Source of the DNA: Ramlibacter sp. WS9
Lineage (GTDB): Bacteria > Pseudomonadota > Gammaproteobacteria > Burkholderiales > Burkholderiaceae_C
Assembly (NCBI RefSeq): GCF_003797765.1
Contig: NZ_RKMB01000014.1
Span: 62,001 to 126,000, forward strand
Direction: 5' to 3'
Length of the DNA stretch: 64,000 bases
The translations under genes and the position numbers were made by a program. How positions within the stretch are numbered: the first letter of the stretch is position 1; each line of letters begins with the position of its first letter. The notes under the pieces were generated by a model, which saw only the letters and a list, made by a program, of their open reading frames with translations, was not told the origin of the DNA and did not search any database. Positions 55,064-63,826 of this stretch are shown here, one piece after another.

Positions 55064-57148
55064 TTACGGCCCGTAGAGCCCGGCCGGGCCGCCGAGTTTG
55101 GCGGCCTTCTTCTGCACGTCGGGCTGCGACATCGCCGCGATGCGCGCCGCGGCGTACGGTGAGGCAGCCTCACGCAATGCCGGTCCGCAATCCGCATCCT
55201 TGCCGGGTCCTGTCTCGATCGTCGCCGCCAGGCCCAGCAAAGGGTTGACGGCCGCGAGGGCCAGCACGACACCGGCCTTGCCTGCCAGGGCGCCCTTGTC
55301 GGGCCCCAGCTTCGGCGAGGCGAAGCTGCCGGCCATCTTGAGGGGCGAGCGCAGCGACAGGATGCTCATGTCCTTCGGGTACGGATGCAGCGTGAGGTCG
55401 AGCGATTCGTTGGCCAGGCTCACCTGCCCATTGCCATACACCACGGTGTCATCGGTATCGAACACCAGCGCCCGGCTGGTCATCAGGCCCTGGTTGACGT
55501 CGAACGCGGCCCCGGCGCAACGCAGCTTCACGTTCTGGTCCCCACGCATCATGAACTTGATGATTTCGGCACCGTCGATGCCGGCGAACTCCATCAGCAG
55601 GTTGCTGATCTCGCCGCGCCCCATCAACATCGCGACGTTGCCGCCGGCAGTGCCCAGCATCGTCGCCACCGAGTTGCCCCGGCCCTTCAGGTCGATGTCG
55701 CCGTGGATCTTGCCGAAACTCGCGCGCGCCAGCTTCACGCCGGGCAACAGCTTGTTCAGCTCGAGCGACCGCGCGTCCAGGCTCACCTCGGCCTGCGCCG
55801 GGTTGCTGTTGCCATTGATGCGAAGGCGCCCCACCACGCTGCCGCCGGCGATGCCCACGTCGAGCGGATCGAGTTGGAGAACGCCCTCGTTCATGCGCAC
55901 GTGGACCTTCATGCGCTCCAGCGGCAATTTCTTTGCGTGCGTGACGCGCGCGGCCTGGTAGTGCACGTCGGCATCCATCGCCTTCAACCGAGGAACGTCC
56001 AGCGATGCCGTGGGCAGCACCTTGCGCGCGGGGTCTCGCGAAGGACGCGCGCGCCGCGCATCGGCCGGTACGGCCCTCGCGCCCGGGACTTGCGGAACAG
56101 CCGCCGCACTGCGCGGCTGCTCGGGCAAGCCCACCAGCGGAGCCAGGTCATCGAAGTCGAGCGAACGCGATTGCATCTTGCCCGCAAGCAGCGGCACCTT
56201 GCCCGTGCGGTCGAACGACAACTCACCGCTCATGTCGGTGTTGCCCATCTTGCCGTTGATCTGCTTGACCCACCACACTTCGCCCTGCTTGGAGAGCCGG
56301 CCGCTGAGCGAATAGCGTGGCGTCGACGGCAGCACGACGCCGACCAGTTTGTACAGGTCCGCCCAGTTCTGGCCCTGCAGCGTGAACGACGCGTTGGCCC
56401 CGTCGAGCGTTGCGAGGCTGGAGACCAATCCACTGGCCTTGAGCGTGGTGCGCCCAGCAACGGCTTGCATCTCCATCGGGAAAGGATTCTGCAGCGGGGC
56501 ACTGAGGTACAGCACGTTGCCGGTACGGCCCTGGGCCGTGAAAGGCTCCTTCTGCCAGGTGCCGCGCGACTTGAACGAGAGAGGCAGGTCCGCCTGGTCG
56601 CTGATGGCGAACTCGGTGTGGATGTCGGCGCCCCTGTGCGACGCGACGAAATGCATGCTGCCCTCGTCGACCACCAGCGCGCCGATTTCGGGGTTGTTGC
56701 GCGGGTCGCCCGTGTCGAGGCCGAGCGACCAGCTGCGGCGTCCGTCCGGCTCGATCTGCAACCCCAGTTGCGGCTTGTGCAGCCGGATCAACGGCATTTC
56801 GATGCGGCTGCGCAGGAGCGGCAGCAGGTTGATCTGGATCTCGGCGCTCTGCGCCTTCACCAGCATCGGGTCGTGCGCCCAATCGGGATTGGCGAACTCG
56901 ATGCCGTCTGCCAGGATGCGCGTGGTGCGTCCGAGCTTCACGTCCAGGTGCCGTGTGATTTCGAAGTGACGGCCGGTCCTCTCGGACACGTAGCGATTCA
57001 GCGGGCCGCGCAGAACGTCCCAAGGAAAGAATGCCGCCAGGAGCACCAGCAGAACCGCGACCACCGCCACTGCCGCAAGCACCTTGACCCACAGCGCGTG
57101 GCCATGGGGCTGAGGCATCGTGGGTGCGCCATCCATGTGTCCCGTCAC
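55064..57148 (-). CDS. AsmA-family protein
   Basis: 694 residues from a GTG that overlaps the stop of the small gene upstream (GTGA); an in-frame ATG four codons later is the alternative. One N-terminal transmembrane helix (LWVKVLAAVAVVAVLLVLLA) then an AsmA/DUF748-like beta-rich periplasmic region. The family motif FPWDVLRGPLNRYVSERTGR is followed by FEITRHLDVKLGRTTRILAD, and the C-terminus SLDLTLHPYPKDMSILSLRS plus LKMAGSFASPKLGPDKGALA is typical. AsmA-type proteins bridge the envelope and affect phospholipid transport or outer-membrane assembly. Confidence 0.9.
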   Translation of the reverse strand: MTGHMDGAPTMPQPHGHALWVKVLAAVAVVAVLLVLLAAFFPWDVLRGPLNRYVSERTGRHFEITRHLDVKLGRTTRILADGIEFANPDWAHDPMLVKAQSAEIQINLLPLLRSRIEMPLIRLHKPQLGLQIEPDGRRSWSLGLDTGDPRNNPEIGALVVDEGSMHFVASHRGADIHTEFAISDQADLPLSFKSRGTWQKEPFTAQGRTGNVLYLSAPLQNPFPMEMQAVAGRTTLKASGLVSSLATLDGANASFTLQGQNWADLYKLVGVVLPSTPRYSLSGRLSKQGEVWWVKQINGKMGNTDMSGELSFDRTGKVPLLAGKMQSRSLDFDDLAPLVGLPEQPRSAAAVPQVPGARAVPADARRARPSRDPARKVLPTASLDVPRLKAMDADVHYQAARVTHAKKLPLERMKVHVRMNEGVLQLDPLDVGIAGGSVVGRLRINGNSNPAQAEVSLDARSLELNKLLPGVKLARASFGKIHGDIDLKGRGNSVATMLGTAGGNVAMLMGRGEISNLLMEFAGIDGAEIIKFMMRGDQNVKLRCAGAAFDVNQGLMTSRALVFDTDDTVVYGNGQVSLANESLDLTLHPYPKDMSILSLRSPLKMAGSFASPKLGPDKGALAGKAGVVLALAAVNPLLGLAATIETGPGKDADCGPALREAASPYAAARIAAMSQPDVQKKAAKLGGPAGLYGP

Positions 57149-57285
57149 CGTTGCGTGGCCTTGGCCATGACCGCGTTCGTGGCGACAGTCGCCGACGCCC
57201 CGCCTGCCGGCTCGCCGAGCGCGACCAGGCCCGCAGCCATCAGGGTGCCGAAGAAGATCATGGCGGATTGAATCAACAACTTCAT
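57145..57285 (-). CDS. tiny exported or membrane peptide ahead of AsmA gene
   Basis: 46 residues, MKLLIQSAMIFFGTLMAAGL then VALGEPAGGASATVATNAVM, with AGGAA 8 bases upstream. It begins with a signal-like hydrophobic stretch and has a short Ala/Thr-rich tail. It overlaps the AsmA gene by 4 bases (GTGA), so the two are coupled. Function unknown. Confidence 0.6.
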   Translation of the reverse strand: MKLLIQSAMIFFGTLMAAGLVALGEPAGGASATVATNAVMAKATQR

Positions 57286-57388
57286 CTTGCGCGTTCCTGG
57301 GCAGGTGCCCCGGCTTGTTTCAAGCAAGTGTACGCAGTGAAAAAGTGTTCATCGGTCAGTACCTTGCGAGACCCCCTGTCGGCGGGTG

Positions 57389-57418
57389 CCTACATCGCGT
57401 CTGTAGGAAACATCCTAC
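57389..57418. promoter_or_regulatory. CCTACA/TGTAGG/TCCTAC cluster upstream of the 46-residue gene
   Basis: CCTACA (57389-57394), TGTAGG (57402-57407) and TCCTAC (57413-57418) make two overlapping inverted repeats in a 259-base gap (57286-57544). On the minus strand it reads TTTCCTACAGACGCGATG, similar to sites at 60104-60120 and 63805-63819. The gap holds nothing else recognisable. Confidence 0.5.
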
Positions 57419-57544
57419 CGAACGCCACCTGGACGGCTGGCAGAATGAAGGCCTCGCGCGGGGAAACATGGAGATACAGATCGGTCAGCCGCCAGCCTCA
57501 CAAAAGTGCGCCGGACGCACCGCCACCGCCATGAATGACCCACT

Positions 57545-57934
57545 GTGGATTTGAGAACTTACATTGTCGAAGACAACGCCACGATTCGTGAAAACCTGAT
57601 CGGGACGCTGGAGGAACTGGCGTCGATCAAGGCCCTGGGTTGGGCCGAAACCGAGAACGAGGCCAAGAGCTGGCTGGCGGGCAACGAAGGCCAGTGGGAG
57701 CTCACCATCGTCGACCTGTTCCTGAAGCAAGGCAGCGGGTTGGGGGTGCTGGAAGCATGCCGTGGCCGCAACCCGAAGCAGCGCGTCGTGGTGCTGAGCA
57801 ACTACGCGACGGCAGACATGCGCAAGCGCTGCCTGCAGCTGGGCGCCGACGCGGTCTTTGACAAATCGAATGAGATCGACGCGCTCGTGGAGTACTGCAT
57901 CGCGCTGTGCGAGGCGCCGAGGCCGGGCGCTTGA
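57545..57934 (+). CDS. stand-alone response-regulator receiver
   Basis: 129 residues; GTG start at 57545, with a TTG two codons on as alternative and no strong ribosome site. One CheY-like domain only: acidic pair E9-D10, phospho-acceptor D57 in IVDLFLKQGSGLG, S85 and K107 in VFDKS. With no output domain it may act as a phosphate relay or an adaptor. It is convergent with the NarL-type regulator (13-base gap), and a matching histidine kinase is encoded at 58698-60056. Confidence 0.85.
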   Translation: MDLRTYIVEDNATIRENLIGTLEELASIKALGWAETENEAKSWLAGNEGQWELTIVDLFLKQGSGLGVLEACRGRNPKQRVVVLSNYATADMRKRCLQLGADAVFDKSNEIDALVEYCIALCEAPRPGA

Positions 57935-57947
57935 GCCCGGCGACTGA

Positions 57948-58580
57948 TCAGTCGATCAGTTTGTTCTTCAACGCGTAATAGGTGAGGTCGCTGTTCGATG
58001 CCAGGCTCATTTTTTCCATCAGGCGGGTGCGGTAGGTGCTGACGGTCTTCACGCTCAGCGACAGCGCCTTGGCGATGTCGCCCGCGGTCTCGCCCTTGGC
58101 GAGCTTGAGGAACACCTGGAACTCGCGCTCGGAAAGCTGCTCGTGAGGAGCGCCCCCTTCCTTGCGATTGAGCTGCTGCGCGAGCAGTTCCGCCACCGCG
58201 GGGGAGATGTAGCGGCGGCCCAGTGCGATGGTGCGGATCGCGTTGACGATCTCCATCGGTTCGCATTCCTTGTTCAGGTAGCCGCTGGCGCCCTGGCGGA
58301 TCAGGTTCATCGCGTAGTGCTCTTCGGGATAGCCCGAGAGGATCAGGATGCCGACGTCCGGCGCCTTCGCGCGGATCATGCCCAGGGCATCGATGCCGCT
58401 TTGCCCGGGCATCGACAAGTCCATCACCAGGACATCCAGCTCCGTGGTGCGCACCAGATCGATCGCTTCGCGGCCGCTGGCTGCTTCTCCCACCACACGC
58501 AGATCAACCTGTTCGGAAAAGAACTGCTTCAGTCCGGACCGGACGATCGCGTGGTCATCCACAATGCCGACTTTGATCAT
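57948..58580 (-). CDS. NarL/FixJ-family response regulator (UvrY/GacA-like)
   Basis: 210 residues. Receiver (D54 in VLVMDLSMPGQSGID, K104 in GYLNKECEPME) plus a C-terminal LuxR HTH (LSEREFQVFLKLAKGETAGD followed by IAKALSLSVKTVSTYRTRLM). The MDLSMPGQSGIDAL and RRYISPAVAELLAQQL sequence is GacA/UvrY-like. Divergent from the CHASE3 histidine kinase, its probable partner. Confidence 0.93.
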   Translation of the reverse strand: MIKVGIVDDHAIVRSGLKQFFSEQVDLRVVGEAASGREAIDLVRTTELDVLVMDLSMPGQSGIDALGMIRAKAPDVGILILSGYPEEHYAMNLIRQGASGYLNKECEPMEIVNAIRTIALGRRYISPAVAELLAQQLNRKEGGAPHEQLSEREFQVFLKLAKGETAGDIAKALSLSVKTVSTYRTRLMEKMSLASNSDLTYYALKNKLID

Positions 58581-58697
58581 GTCTGTTCTCTTTCGTAGGT
58601 CTTGTATCGGAGCCCATTGTGCCGAACTTTCGGCGCCCTGGGCTTACCCTTCAGTCATGACTATGCACGATTTTATGCAAAACCACGGTGATTTGGG

Positions 58698-60056
58698 ATG
58701 AGATTCATGCGTTCGTTCTCAATGCCGCGCATGGGCATCAGCCTCGCGCTGGCCCTCCTGGCGGCCTGCATTCTCATCGCGATCAATGAAACGGGCTTCG
58801 CCCAGTCCAGCCGCGCCCTGAACGACATCGCCGAAGCATCGCGCACCCGCGCATCGCTCAACCGCGTGCTGCAGAACATCCTGGACGCCGAGACCGGCCA
58901 GCGCGGCTACCTGCTGACCGGTGATCCACGCTACCTCGACCCATACAACACGGCCGTGGCCGAGGTCGGCCAGCAGCTCGACGCGCTGCGCCTCATCTAC
59001 ACACCGAGCGCGGACGACTTCGCCACACTGGCCCAGCTGAGCCGCAACGTGCAGCGCAAGCTCGCCGAGATGGACCTTTCGGTGCGCCTGCGCAAGCAGG
59101 GCAACGACGACGCATGGAAGTTCGTGCTCATGACGGACGTCGGCAAGGAACACATGGACGCGATCCGCGAAGAAGCGGTCAAGCTCATCAACTCGTCGAG
59201 CCACCGCATGGAAGTCAGCCAGGTGCAGGTGCACCGCTCGCTGATGCTGTCGCGCATCGGCATCGCCACCGTCACCATGGCGGGCCTGCTGGCGTTCTAC
59301 CTCTACCTGCGCCAGACCACGGCGCTCAAGCTGGCGGGCGAACAGCAGCAGAAGGTGCTGCAGCAGGAGCGCGACCTGCTCGAACGCCAGGTGCGCGAAC
59401 GCACTGCCACGCTCGCCGAGCTTGCCACCCACCTGCAGAACGTGCGCGAGGAAGAGCGCGGCCACCTGGCGCGCGAACTGCACGACGAGCTGGGCGCCCT
59501 GCTGACGGCGGCGAAACTCGACGTCGCACGGCTGAAGTCGCGGCTGTCCACGCAGCCGCCGGAGATCGGGCAGCGGCTGCAGCATTTGACCGACTCGCTC
59601 AATAGCGGCATTGCGCTCAAGCGCCGCATCATCGAGGACCTGCGGCCCTCGTCGCTGTCCAACCTGGGCCTGACGGCGTCGCTCGAGATCCTGGCGCGGG
59701 AATTTTCGGAACGCTCGGGCATCGAAATCACGACGGGGCTCGAACAGGTCGACCTGGACGAATCGCGCCAGCTCACCGTGTACCGGCTGGTGCAGGAATC
59801 GCTCACGAACGTCAGCAAATATGCCGAAGCCAGCCAGGTCGAGGTCAGCGTGCGCGACTACGACAACCACGTCGAAGTGGACATTCGAGACAATGGCAAG
59901 GGGTTCGACGTGGGCAATGTGCGGCCTTCGACCCACGGCCTCGCCGGCATGCGGCACCGCGTCGAAGCAGCGGGCGGCCGTCTGATGGTGAACTCCACGC
60001 CGGGCAGCGGCACACGCATTTCGGCGGTGATGCCCAAGGTGCTCGCGGCGGCCTGA
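58698..60056 (+). CDS. CHASE3-domain sensor histidine kinase
   Basis: 452 residues from MRFMRSFSMPRMGISLALAL. First membrane helix at about residues 12-30, a CHASE3-type extracellular domain (LNRVLQNILDAETGQRGYLL, TGDPRYLDPYNTAVAEVGQQ), second helix at about 190-210, coiled coil (LLERQVRERTATLAELATHL), HisKA_3 with the phospho-His in LARELHDELGALLTAAKLDV, and HATPase with LTNVSKYAEASQVEV, DNGKGFD and GLAGMRHRVEAAGGRL. NarL-type kinases of this kind pair with LuxR-type regulators such as the divergent one here. Confidence 0.94.
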   Translation: MRFMRSFSMPRMGISLALALLAACILIAINETGFAQSSRALNDIAEASRTRASLNRVLQNILDAETGQRGYLLTGDPRYLDPYNTAVAEVGQQLDALRLIYTPSADDFATLAQLSRNVQRKLAEMDLSVRLRKQGNDDAWKFVLMTDVGKEHMDAIREEAVKLINSSSHRMEVSQVQVHRSLMLSRIGIATVTMAGLLAFYLYLRQTTALKLAGEQQQKVLQQERDLLERQVRERTATLAELATHLQNVREEERGHLARELHDELGALLTAAKLDVARLKSRLSTQPPEIGQRLQHLTDSLNSGIALKRRIIEDLRPSSLSNLGLTASLEILAREFSERSGIEITTGLEQVDLDESRQLTVYRLVQESLTNVSKYAEASQVEVSVRDYDNHVEVDIRDNGKGFDVGNVRPSTHGLAGMRHRVEAAGGRLMVNSTPGSGTRISAVMPKVLAAA

Positions 60057-60074
60057 CGCCCGCGGGCGTTTTTC
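60057..60074 (+). terminator. possible terminator after the histidine kinase gene
   Basis: CGCCCGCGGGCG is followed by TTTTT. The self-complementary arm is short and the loop tight, so it is only a probable terminator. Confidence 0.45.
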
Positions 60075-60103
60075 CGAAACTTCCCCATCGCCAGTCGGCG
60101 GAT

Positions 60104-60120
60104 TCCTACATCCGCCCATC
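60104..60120 (+). promoter_or_regulatory. TCCTACATCCGCCCATC motif upstream of DUF1328
   Basis: Same pattern (TCCTACA-NN-CGC) as found on the minus strand at 57402-57413 and 63807-63819, here 136-152 bases before the DUF1328 start. Confidence 0.45.
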
Positions 60121-60255
60121 CCCCCTACCGACAACGACTCAGGCGCGCCGCCGATCAACAGCGCGGCGGTGCGCGGTCTAACCTAGCCCCAGGCGTTCGG
60201 TGTGCAGGTGCACGCAGGACGCCCGGCCCGGGCGCGCCCCCGCAAGGAGATCGAC

Positions 60256-60420
60256 ATGCTGCACTACGCCATTGTGTTCCTGGTGATCGCGCTGATCGCG
60301 GCGCTGTTCGGCTTTGGTGGCATTGCCGCCGGCGCGGTGGAGATCGCGAAGATCCTGTTCTTCGTGTTCGTCATCATGGCCGTCGTCGCCTTCGTCGTCA
60401 GCATCGTGCGCAAGGGCTAG
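60256..60420 (+). CDS. DUF1328 membrane protein
   Basis: 54 residues with AAGGAG upstream. Two hydrophobic stretches [20 protein letters not shown] and [20 protein letters not shown] match DUF1328 (YtjA), an unknown-function membrane family often linked to stress. Confidence 0.93.
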   Translation: MLHYAIVFLVIALIAALFGFGGIAAGAVEIAKILFFVFVIMAVVAFVVSIVRKG

Positions 60421-60456
60421 CCGCCACAACCATCAACAAAGCAGAGGAACGACACC

Positions 60457-60816
60457 ATGACCACCCCGACCAGCACCAAGCTCCGCACAGGAGCCTCCGG
60501 CTACGCCGACGAGGCGTACGACGCCACCGGCAACGCGCTCGAAAACACGCGGCAGTTCGCCTCGCAGGCCATCGAGAAAGCCGGCGAAAGAGTGCGCGAC
60601 CTGCGCTACGGCGTGAAGGATCTCGCCAGCAAGGGCGTGACCTCTGCCAGCGACGCTGCCGCCGCGGCGCAACGGCAGCTCGGCCAGTACGCGCACGCGA
60701 CCAGCCGCTATGTCACCGAACAGCCCGTGAAGTCGGCGCTCATCGCCGCTGCCGTCGGCGCCGCCGTCGCAGCGCTGGTGCTGGCATTGCGCCGCCGCAG
60801 CGACCGCGACTACTGA
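60457..60816 (+). CDS. YqjD/ElaB-like (DUF883-type) membrane-anchored protein
   Basis: 119 residues. N-terminal charged/helix-rich part (YADEAYDATGNALENTRQFA, SDAAAAAQRQLGQYAHATSR) and a single C-terminal hydrophobic helix VKSALIAAAVGAAVAALVLA, ending in a basic tail. E. coli members tether inactive ribosomes to the membrane in stationary phase; for this one only the architecture is seen. Confidence 0.8.
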   Translation: MTTPTSTKLRTGASGYADEAYDATGNALENTRQFASQAIEKAGERVRDLRYGVKDLASKGVTSASDAAAAAQRQLGQYAHATSRYVTEQPVKSALIAAAVGAAVAALVLALRRRSDRDY

Positions 60817-60837
60817 TACGCCGGACGGACGCCGCCC

Positions 60838-61218
60838 ATGGCCATGCTTCATCCCATCTTTTCGGTACTGATCCACAAGCCGGAGCTGGTCATCGACCAC
60901 ATGGCCGGTTACGCGGCGCTGGTGCAGGAAGAAGCGTCTTCCGTGGGAGGCGAAGTCGCGAAGCGTGTCATCGCGTGGGCCGTCGTTGGGGTTGGCCTGC
61001 TGGCGTTCGTGATCCTGGCCGGGGTGGCGGTGATGCTGGGTGTCATGCACGGCCAGTTCCACTGGATGCTGGTTGTAGCGCCAGGCGCGCCGCTGGCGCT
61101 GGCCGTGGCCGCGTGGACGGTCGCCCGGCAGCACCTTCCCTCGAAGGCCTTCACCGAACTCAAGGCCCAACTCGACGCCGATGCCCAGACGCTCCGCACG
61201 CTCGGGTCGCAATCATGA
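60838..61218 (+). CDS. phage-holin-like (DUF1469-type) membrane protein
   Basis: 126 residues. Two helices (VIAWAVVGVGLLAFVILAGV and WMLVVAPGAPLALAVAAWTV) after an amphipathic start, as in the PF07332 Phage_holin_3_6 family that is common in non-phage genomes. No phage genes are near. The next gene overlaps its stop by 4 bases (ATGA). An ATG two codons later is an alternative start. Confidence 0.8.
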   Translation: MAMLHPIFSVLIHKPELVIDHMAGYAALVQEEASSVGGEVAKRVIAWAVVGVGLLAFVILAGVAVMLGVMHGQFHWMLVVAPGAPLALAVAAWTVARQHLPSKAFTELKAQLDADAQTLRTLGSQS

Positions 61219-61703
61219 GCGATGCCGGGGACAGGCTGGCACGCACCCGCCTCGCGATCATCGCGCAGGTACAGCGCCGGGGCCGCGGCAACCGCGACGA
61301 CGGCGCCGCACGCGAACACCGTGCCCAGGATCGGCAGCGTGAACATGCGCAGGACGGTTGGACATCTTACGAAGAGCGCGAATGGGAAGAGCGCGAAGGC
61401 ATAGCCGGCTGGTTCGCACACGCCAGGCGTGCACTCAGGACCTGGTGGCGGCATCACCCGGCGCATATGGGCGTCGAACTCGCCACACCGGTGCTCTCGA
61501 ACTATGCGTACCGCAAGCCCGTGCAGTACCTGGCGATCGCGGCCGCGGTGGGTGCCGTCGTGGTGGTCGCGCGGCCCTGGCGCCTGATCACGGTGGGCGG
61601 GCTGCTGGCGGCCGTGCTCAAGTCGTCGCAGGTGTCCACGCTGGTGATGTCGGCGCTGTCCGCGGCCGACTTCCAGAAGGACCAGCGGCGTCCTTACGAA
61701 TGA
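61215..61703 (+). CDS. hypothetical membrane protein
   Basis: 162 residues. N-terminal charged coil region (REHRAQDRQREHAQDGWTSY, EEREWEEREGIAGWFAHA), then two weak hydrophobic helices (VQYLAIAAAVGAVVVVARPW and LITVGGLLAAVLKSSQVSTL). Probably an inner-membrane partner of the preceding YqjD-like and holin-like genes; overlaps the latter by 4 bases. Function unknown. Confidence 0.75.
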   Translation: MSDAGDRLARTRLAIIAQVQRRGRGNRDDGAAREHRAQDRQREHAQDGWTSYEEREWEEREGIAGWFAHARRALRTWWRHHPAHMGVELATPVLSNYAYRKPVQYLAIAAAVGAVVVVARPWRLITVGGLLAAVLKSSQVSTLVMSALSAADFQKDQRRPYE

Positions 61704-61802
61704 ACGAGTGAATGAACGAACGCAAGCTGGATGGTGGGGTGCCAGTCCGGCGGGCAATTTGAATCCAGGCACCGAGAAACTTGATCAACTCAGGAGATAG
61801 TC

Positions 61803-62117
61803 ATGAAATACGCCCGAGCCCTCGCCTTCGCCCTGGTGGCAGGCGCCACCATCGTCAGCACCGGCTGTGCGGTCGTCCGCGGCCAGGAAACCGTAGGCGC
61901 CTATGTGGACGACGCCGCCATCACCACCGCGGTGAAGGCCAAGTTCGTCGAAGACAAGAGCGTGGACGCCGGCGCCATCAAGGTCGAAACGCTCAACGGG
62001 ACGGTTGCGCTTTCGGGCTTTGCCAAGTCCAACAGCGAAAAGGCCCAGGCCGAATTCATCGCGCGCAATACCAAGGGCGTGCGTGAAGTGCGCAACAACC
62101 TGGCCGTCCGTCCGTAA
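61803..62117 (+). CDS. BON-domain lipoprotein
   Basis: 104 residues. Signal and lipobox MKYARALAFALVAGATIVSTGC. One BON domain follows (DDAAITTAVKAKFVEDKSVD, AGAIKVETLNGTVALSGFAK, GVREVRNNLAV). BON domains bind phospholipid; OsmY-type proteins act in envelope stress. A paralogue is encoded at 63301-63708. Confidence 0.93.
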   Translation: MKYARALAFALVAGATIVSTGCAVVRGQETVGAYVDDAAITTAVKAKFVEDKSVDAGAIKVETLNGTVALSGFAKSNSEKAQAEFIARNTKGVREVRNNLAVRP

Positions 62118-62144
62118 CGTGCGTCTGGAGGCCCAACCGGCCCG

Positions 62145-63314
62145 ATGAAGACCTTTCGCTGCGACAACTGCGGGCACCCGCTGTTCTTCGAGAACGTGCA
62201 GTGCCTCCAGTGCGGCAGCGCCCTGGCCTTCCTGCCGGACCGGCTGGCCCTGTGCGCAGTGGAGCCGGTGCCCGGTGACGCGTCGGGCCTTTGGCAGCGC
62301 AAGACCCGGAACAGGCGCAAGGCGGACCAGCGCCGCTACCGCCTGTGCGGCAACCACACCCTGCACCAGGCCTGCAATTTCGCGCTGCGTTCGGGTGACC
62401 CGAACGCACTGTGCGCCTCATGCCGGCAGACCCGCTTGCTGCCGGATCTTTCCGTCCCCGAAAACCATGACCGCTGGTATCGCATCGAGATCGCCAAGCG
62501 GCGCCTTTTCTACACCCTGGCCAAACTGCGGCTGGTCTCTGTCGATACGACCGATGGCCGAACCGACGGGCCGATGTTCGAATTCCTCGCGGAGCTTCCG
62601 GGGCAGCAAGTCCTGACCGGCCATTGCCAGGGCCTCATCACACTCAACATCGCGGAGGCCGACGACGACGAGCGGGTCCGCCGCCGCCTTGCCCTGCACG
62701 AACCGTATCGCACGCTGCTCGGCCACTTGCGCCACGAGTCAGGCCATTTCTATTGGGACCGGCTCATTCTGGGCAGCGGACGCATCGACGCGTTCCGCGA
62801 GATGTTCGGGGACGAGCAGGCGAACTACGGGCAGGCGCTACAGAACCACTATGCCGCGGGCGGCGCGCCGGCCGGCTGGCAGTCGCGTCATGTCAGCGCG
62901 TACGCGACGGCCCACCCTTGGGAGGACTGGGCCGAAACCTGGGCGCACTACCTGCACATGGTCGACCTGATGGAGACCGCGTCGTCGTACAGCACGCGCG
63001 TGGTAGTGCCAGGCAGCGAGGACGAAGACCCTGAAGAAGTGAGCAACCCGTTCGACGCGGGCGACAACGACTTCGACCAGTTGGTGGAGCAGTGGGTCCC
63101 GCTGACGTTGCTGCTCAACAGCCTCAACCGGAGCCTGGGCCAGGACGATGCGTACCCGTTCGCGCTGACGGCCGGAGCGCTGGAGAAGTTGCGCTTCGTG
63201 CACGACGTCATCCACGCGCCCCAGGCGGCAGGCGCGGGGGAAGGCGCGGACGCGGCGTCGTGCCAATCCGGCGAAGCGCAGGCGGCGGATCAGCCCGTGG
63301 TCAGCCCGCCTTGA
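62145..63314 (+). CDS. putative zinc-binding metallopeptidase
   Basis: 389 residues. N-terminal zinc ribbon (CDNCGHPLFFENVQCLQCGS) and a gluzincin-like motif HESGH at 197-201 in LGHLRHESGHFYWDRLILG, with a downstream DEQANYGQALQNHY and HPWEDWAETWAHYLHMVDLM. This is the widespread DUF4157-unrelated family annotated as zinc-binding peptidase; activity is unproven. Its 3' end overlaps the convergent BON gene by 14 bases. Confidence 0.88.
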   Translation: MKTFRCDNCGHPLFFENVQCLQCGSALAFLPDRLALCAVEPVPGDASGLWQRKTRNRRKADQRRYRLCGNHTLHQACNFALRSGDPNALCASCRQTRLLPDLSVPENHDRWYRIEIAKRRLFYTLAKLRLVSVDTTDGRTDGPMFEFLAELPGQQVLTGHCQGLITLNIAEADDDERVRRRLALHEPYRTLLGHLRHESGHFYWDRLILGSGRIDAFREMFGDEQANYGQALQNHYAAGGAPAGWQSRHVSAYATAHPWEDWAETWAHYLHMVDLMETASSYSTRVVVPGSEDEDPEEVSNPFDAGDNDFDQLVEQWVPLTLLLNSLNRSLGQDDAYPFALTAGALEKLRFVHDVIHAPQAAGAGEGADAASCQSGEAQAADQPVVSPP

Positions 63315-63708
63315 CGACCAGCTGGTTGTTGACGGAAACCACGCCCTTGATGTCCTTGGCGATCCTGGTCGCCTGAAGGGCCGCCTCGGGGCTCGGTGCC
63401 GGCCCGGTGAGCGTGACCACGCCATCCTTGGTGTCGACGTTGATCTTCACCGCGCTCAAGTCCTTGTCGGCGACCAGGGCCGCGTTGACCTTGGTGGTGA
63501 TCATGCCGTCATCGACCTTGTCGGCCGCCGCGGCGCCCATCGCCTTCGTGTCGTCAGCCGCATTGCGCGCAGCCTGCTCGACTCCTGCGGCGCCCGCGCC
63601 CACGCGGTCACCCACGGTGCCGTCGTCTGCGCGGTTGCATGCGCCCAGCGCCAGCAGCATGGCCAGGGAAGAGACGGCCAGCAGGCCTCGTTGTTTGGAG
63701 GATTTCAT
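63301..63708 (-). CDS. BON-domain lipoprotein
   Basis: 135 residues from MKSSKQRGLLAVSSLAMLLA with lipobox LGAC. After a charged linker a BON domain follows (DDGMITTKVNAALVADKDLS, VDTKDGVVTLTGPAPSPEAA, IAKDIKGVVSVNNQLVV). Related to the gene at 61803-62117. A longer in-frame start upstream has no signal and was set aside. Confidence 0.92.
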   Translation of the reverse strand: MKSSKQRGLLAVSSLAMLLALGACNRADDGTVGDRVGAGAAGVEQAARNAADDTKAMGAAAADKVDDGMITTKVNAALVADKDLSAVKINVDTKDGVVTLTGPAPSPEAALQATRIAKDIKGVVSVNNQLVVKAG

Positions 63709-63804
63709 GGGGATTCCTTTCTTCAAGGGTTGATTCGGGGCCCGATGGGCCCGGCAGCCACCATGTTCCAGGGGTGGCGCCAGCGCCGCCGTGGGAAACC
63801 CTCC

Positions 63805-63819
63805 GATGCGCCTGTAGGA
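63805..63819 (-). promoter_or_regulatory. TCCTACAGGCGCATC motif upstream of the second BON gene
   Basis: On the minus strand, 97-111 bases upstream of the BON start. Third instance of the TCCTACA-NN-CGC pattern seen at 57402-57413 and 60104-60120. Confidence 0.45.
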
Positions 63820-63826
63820 CAACGGA

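Noticed and set aside
60838..61218. Holin-like gene as sign of a prophage
   Set aside because: The family is common in ordinary genomes and no integrase, capsid or lysis gene is near.
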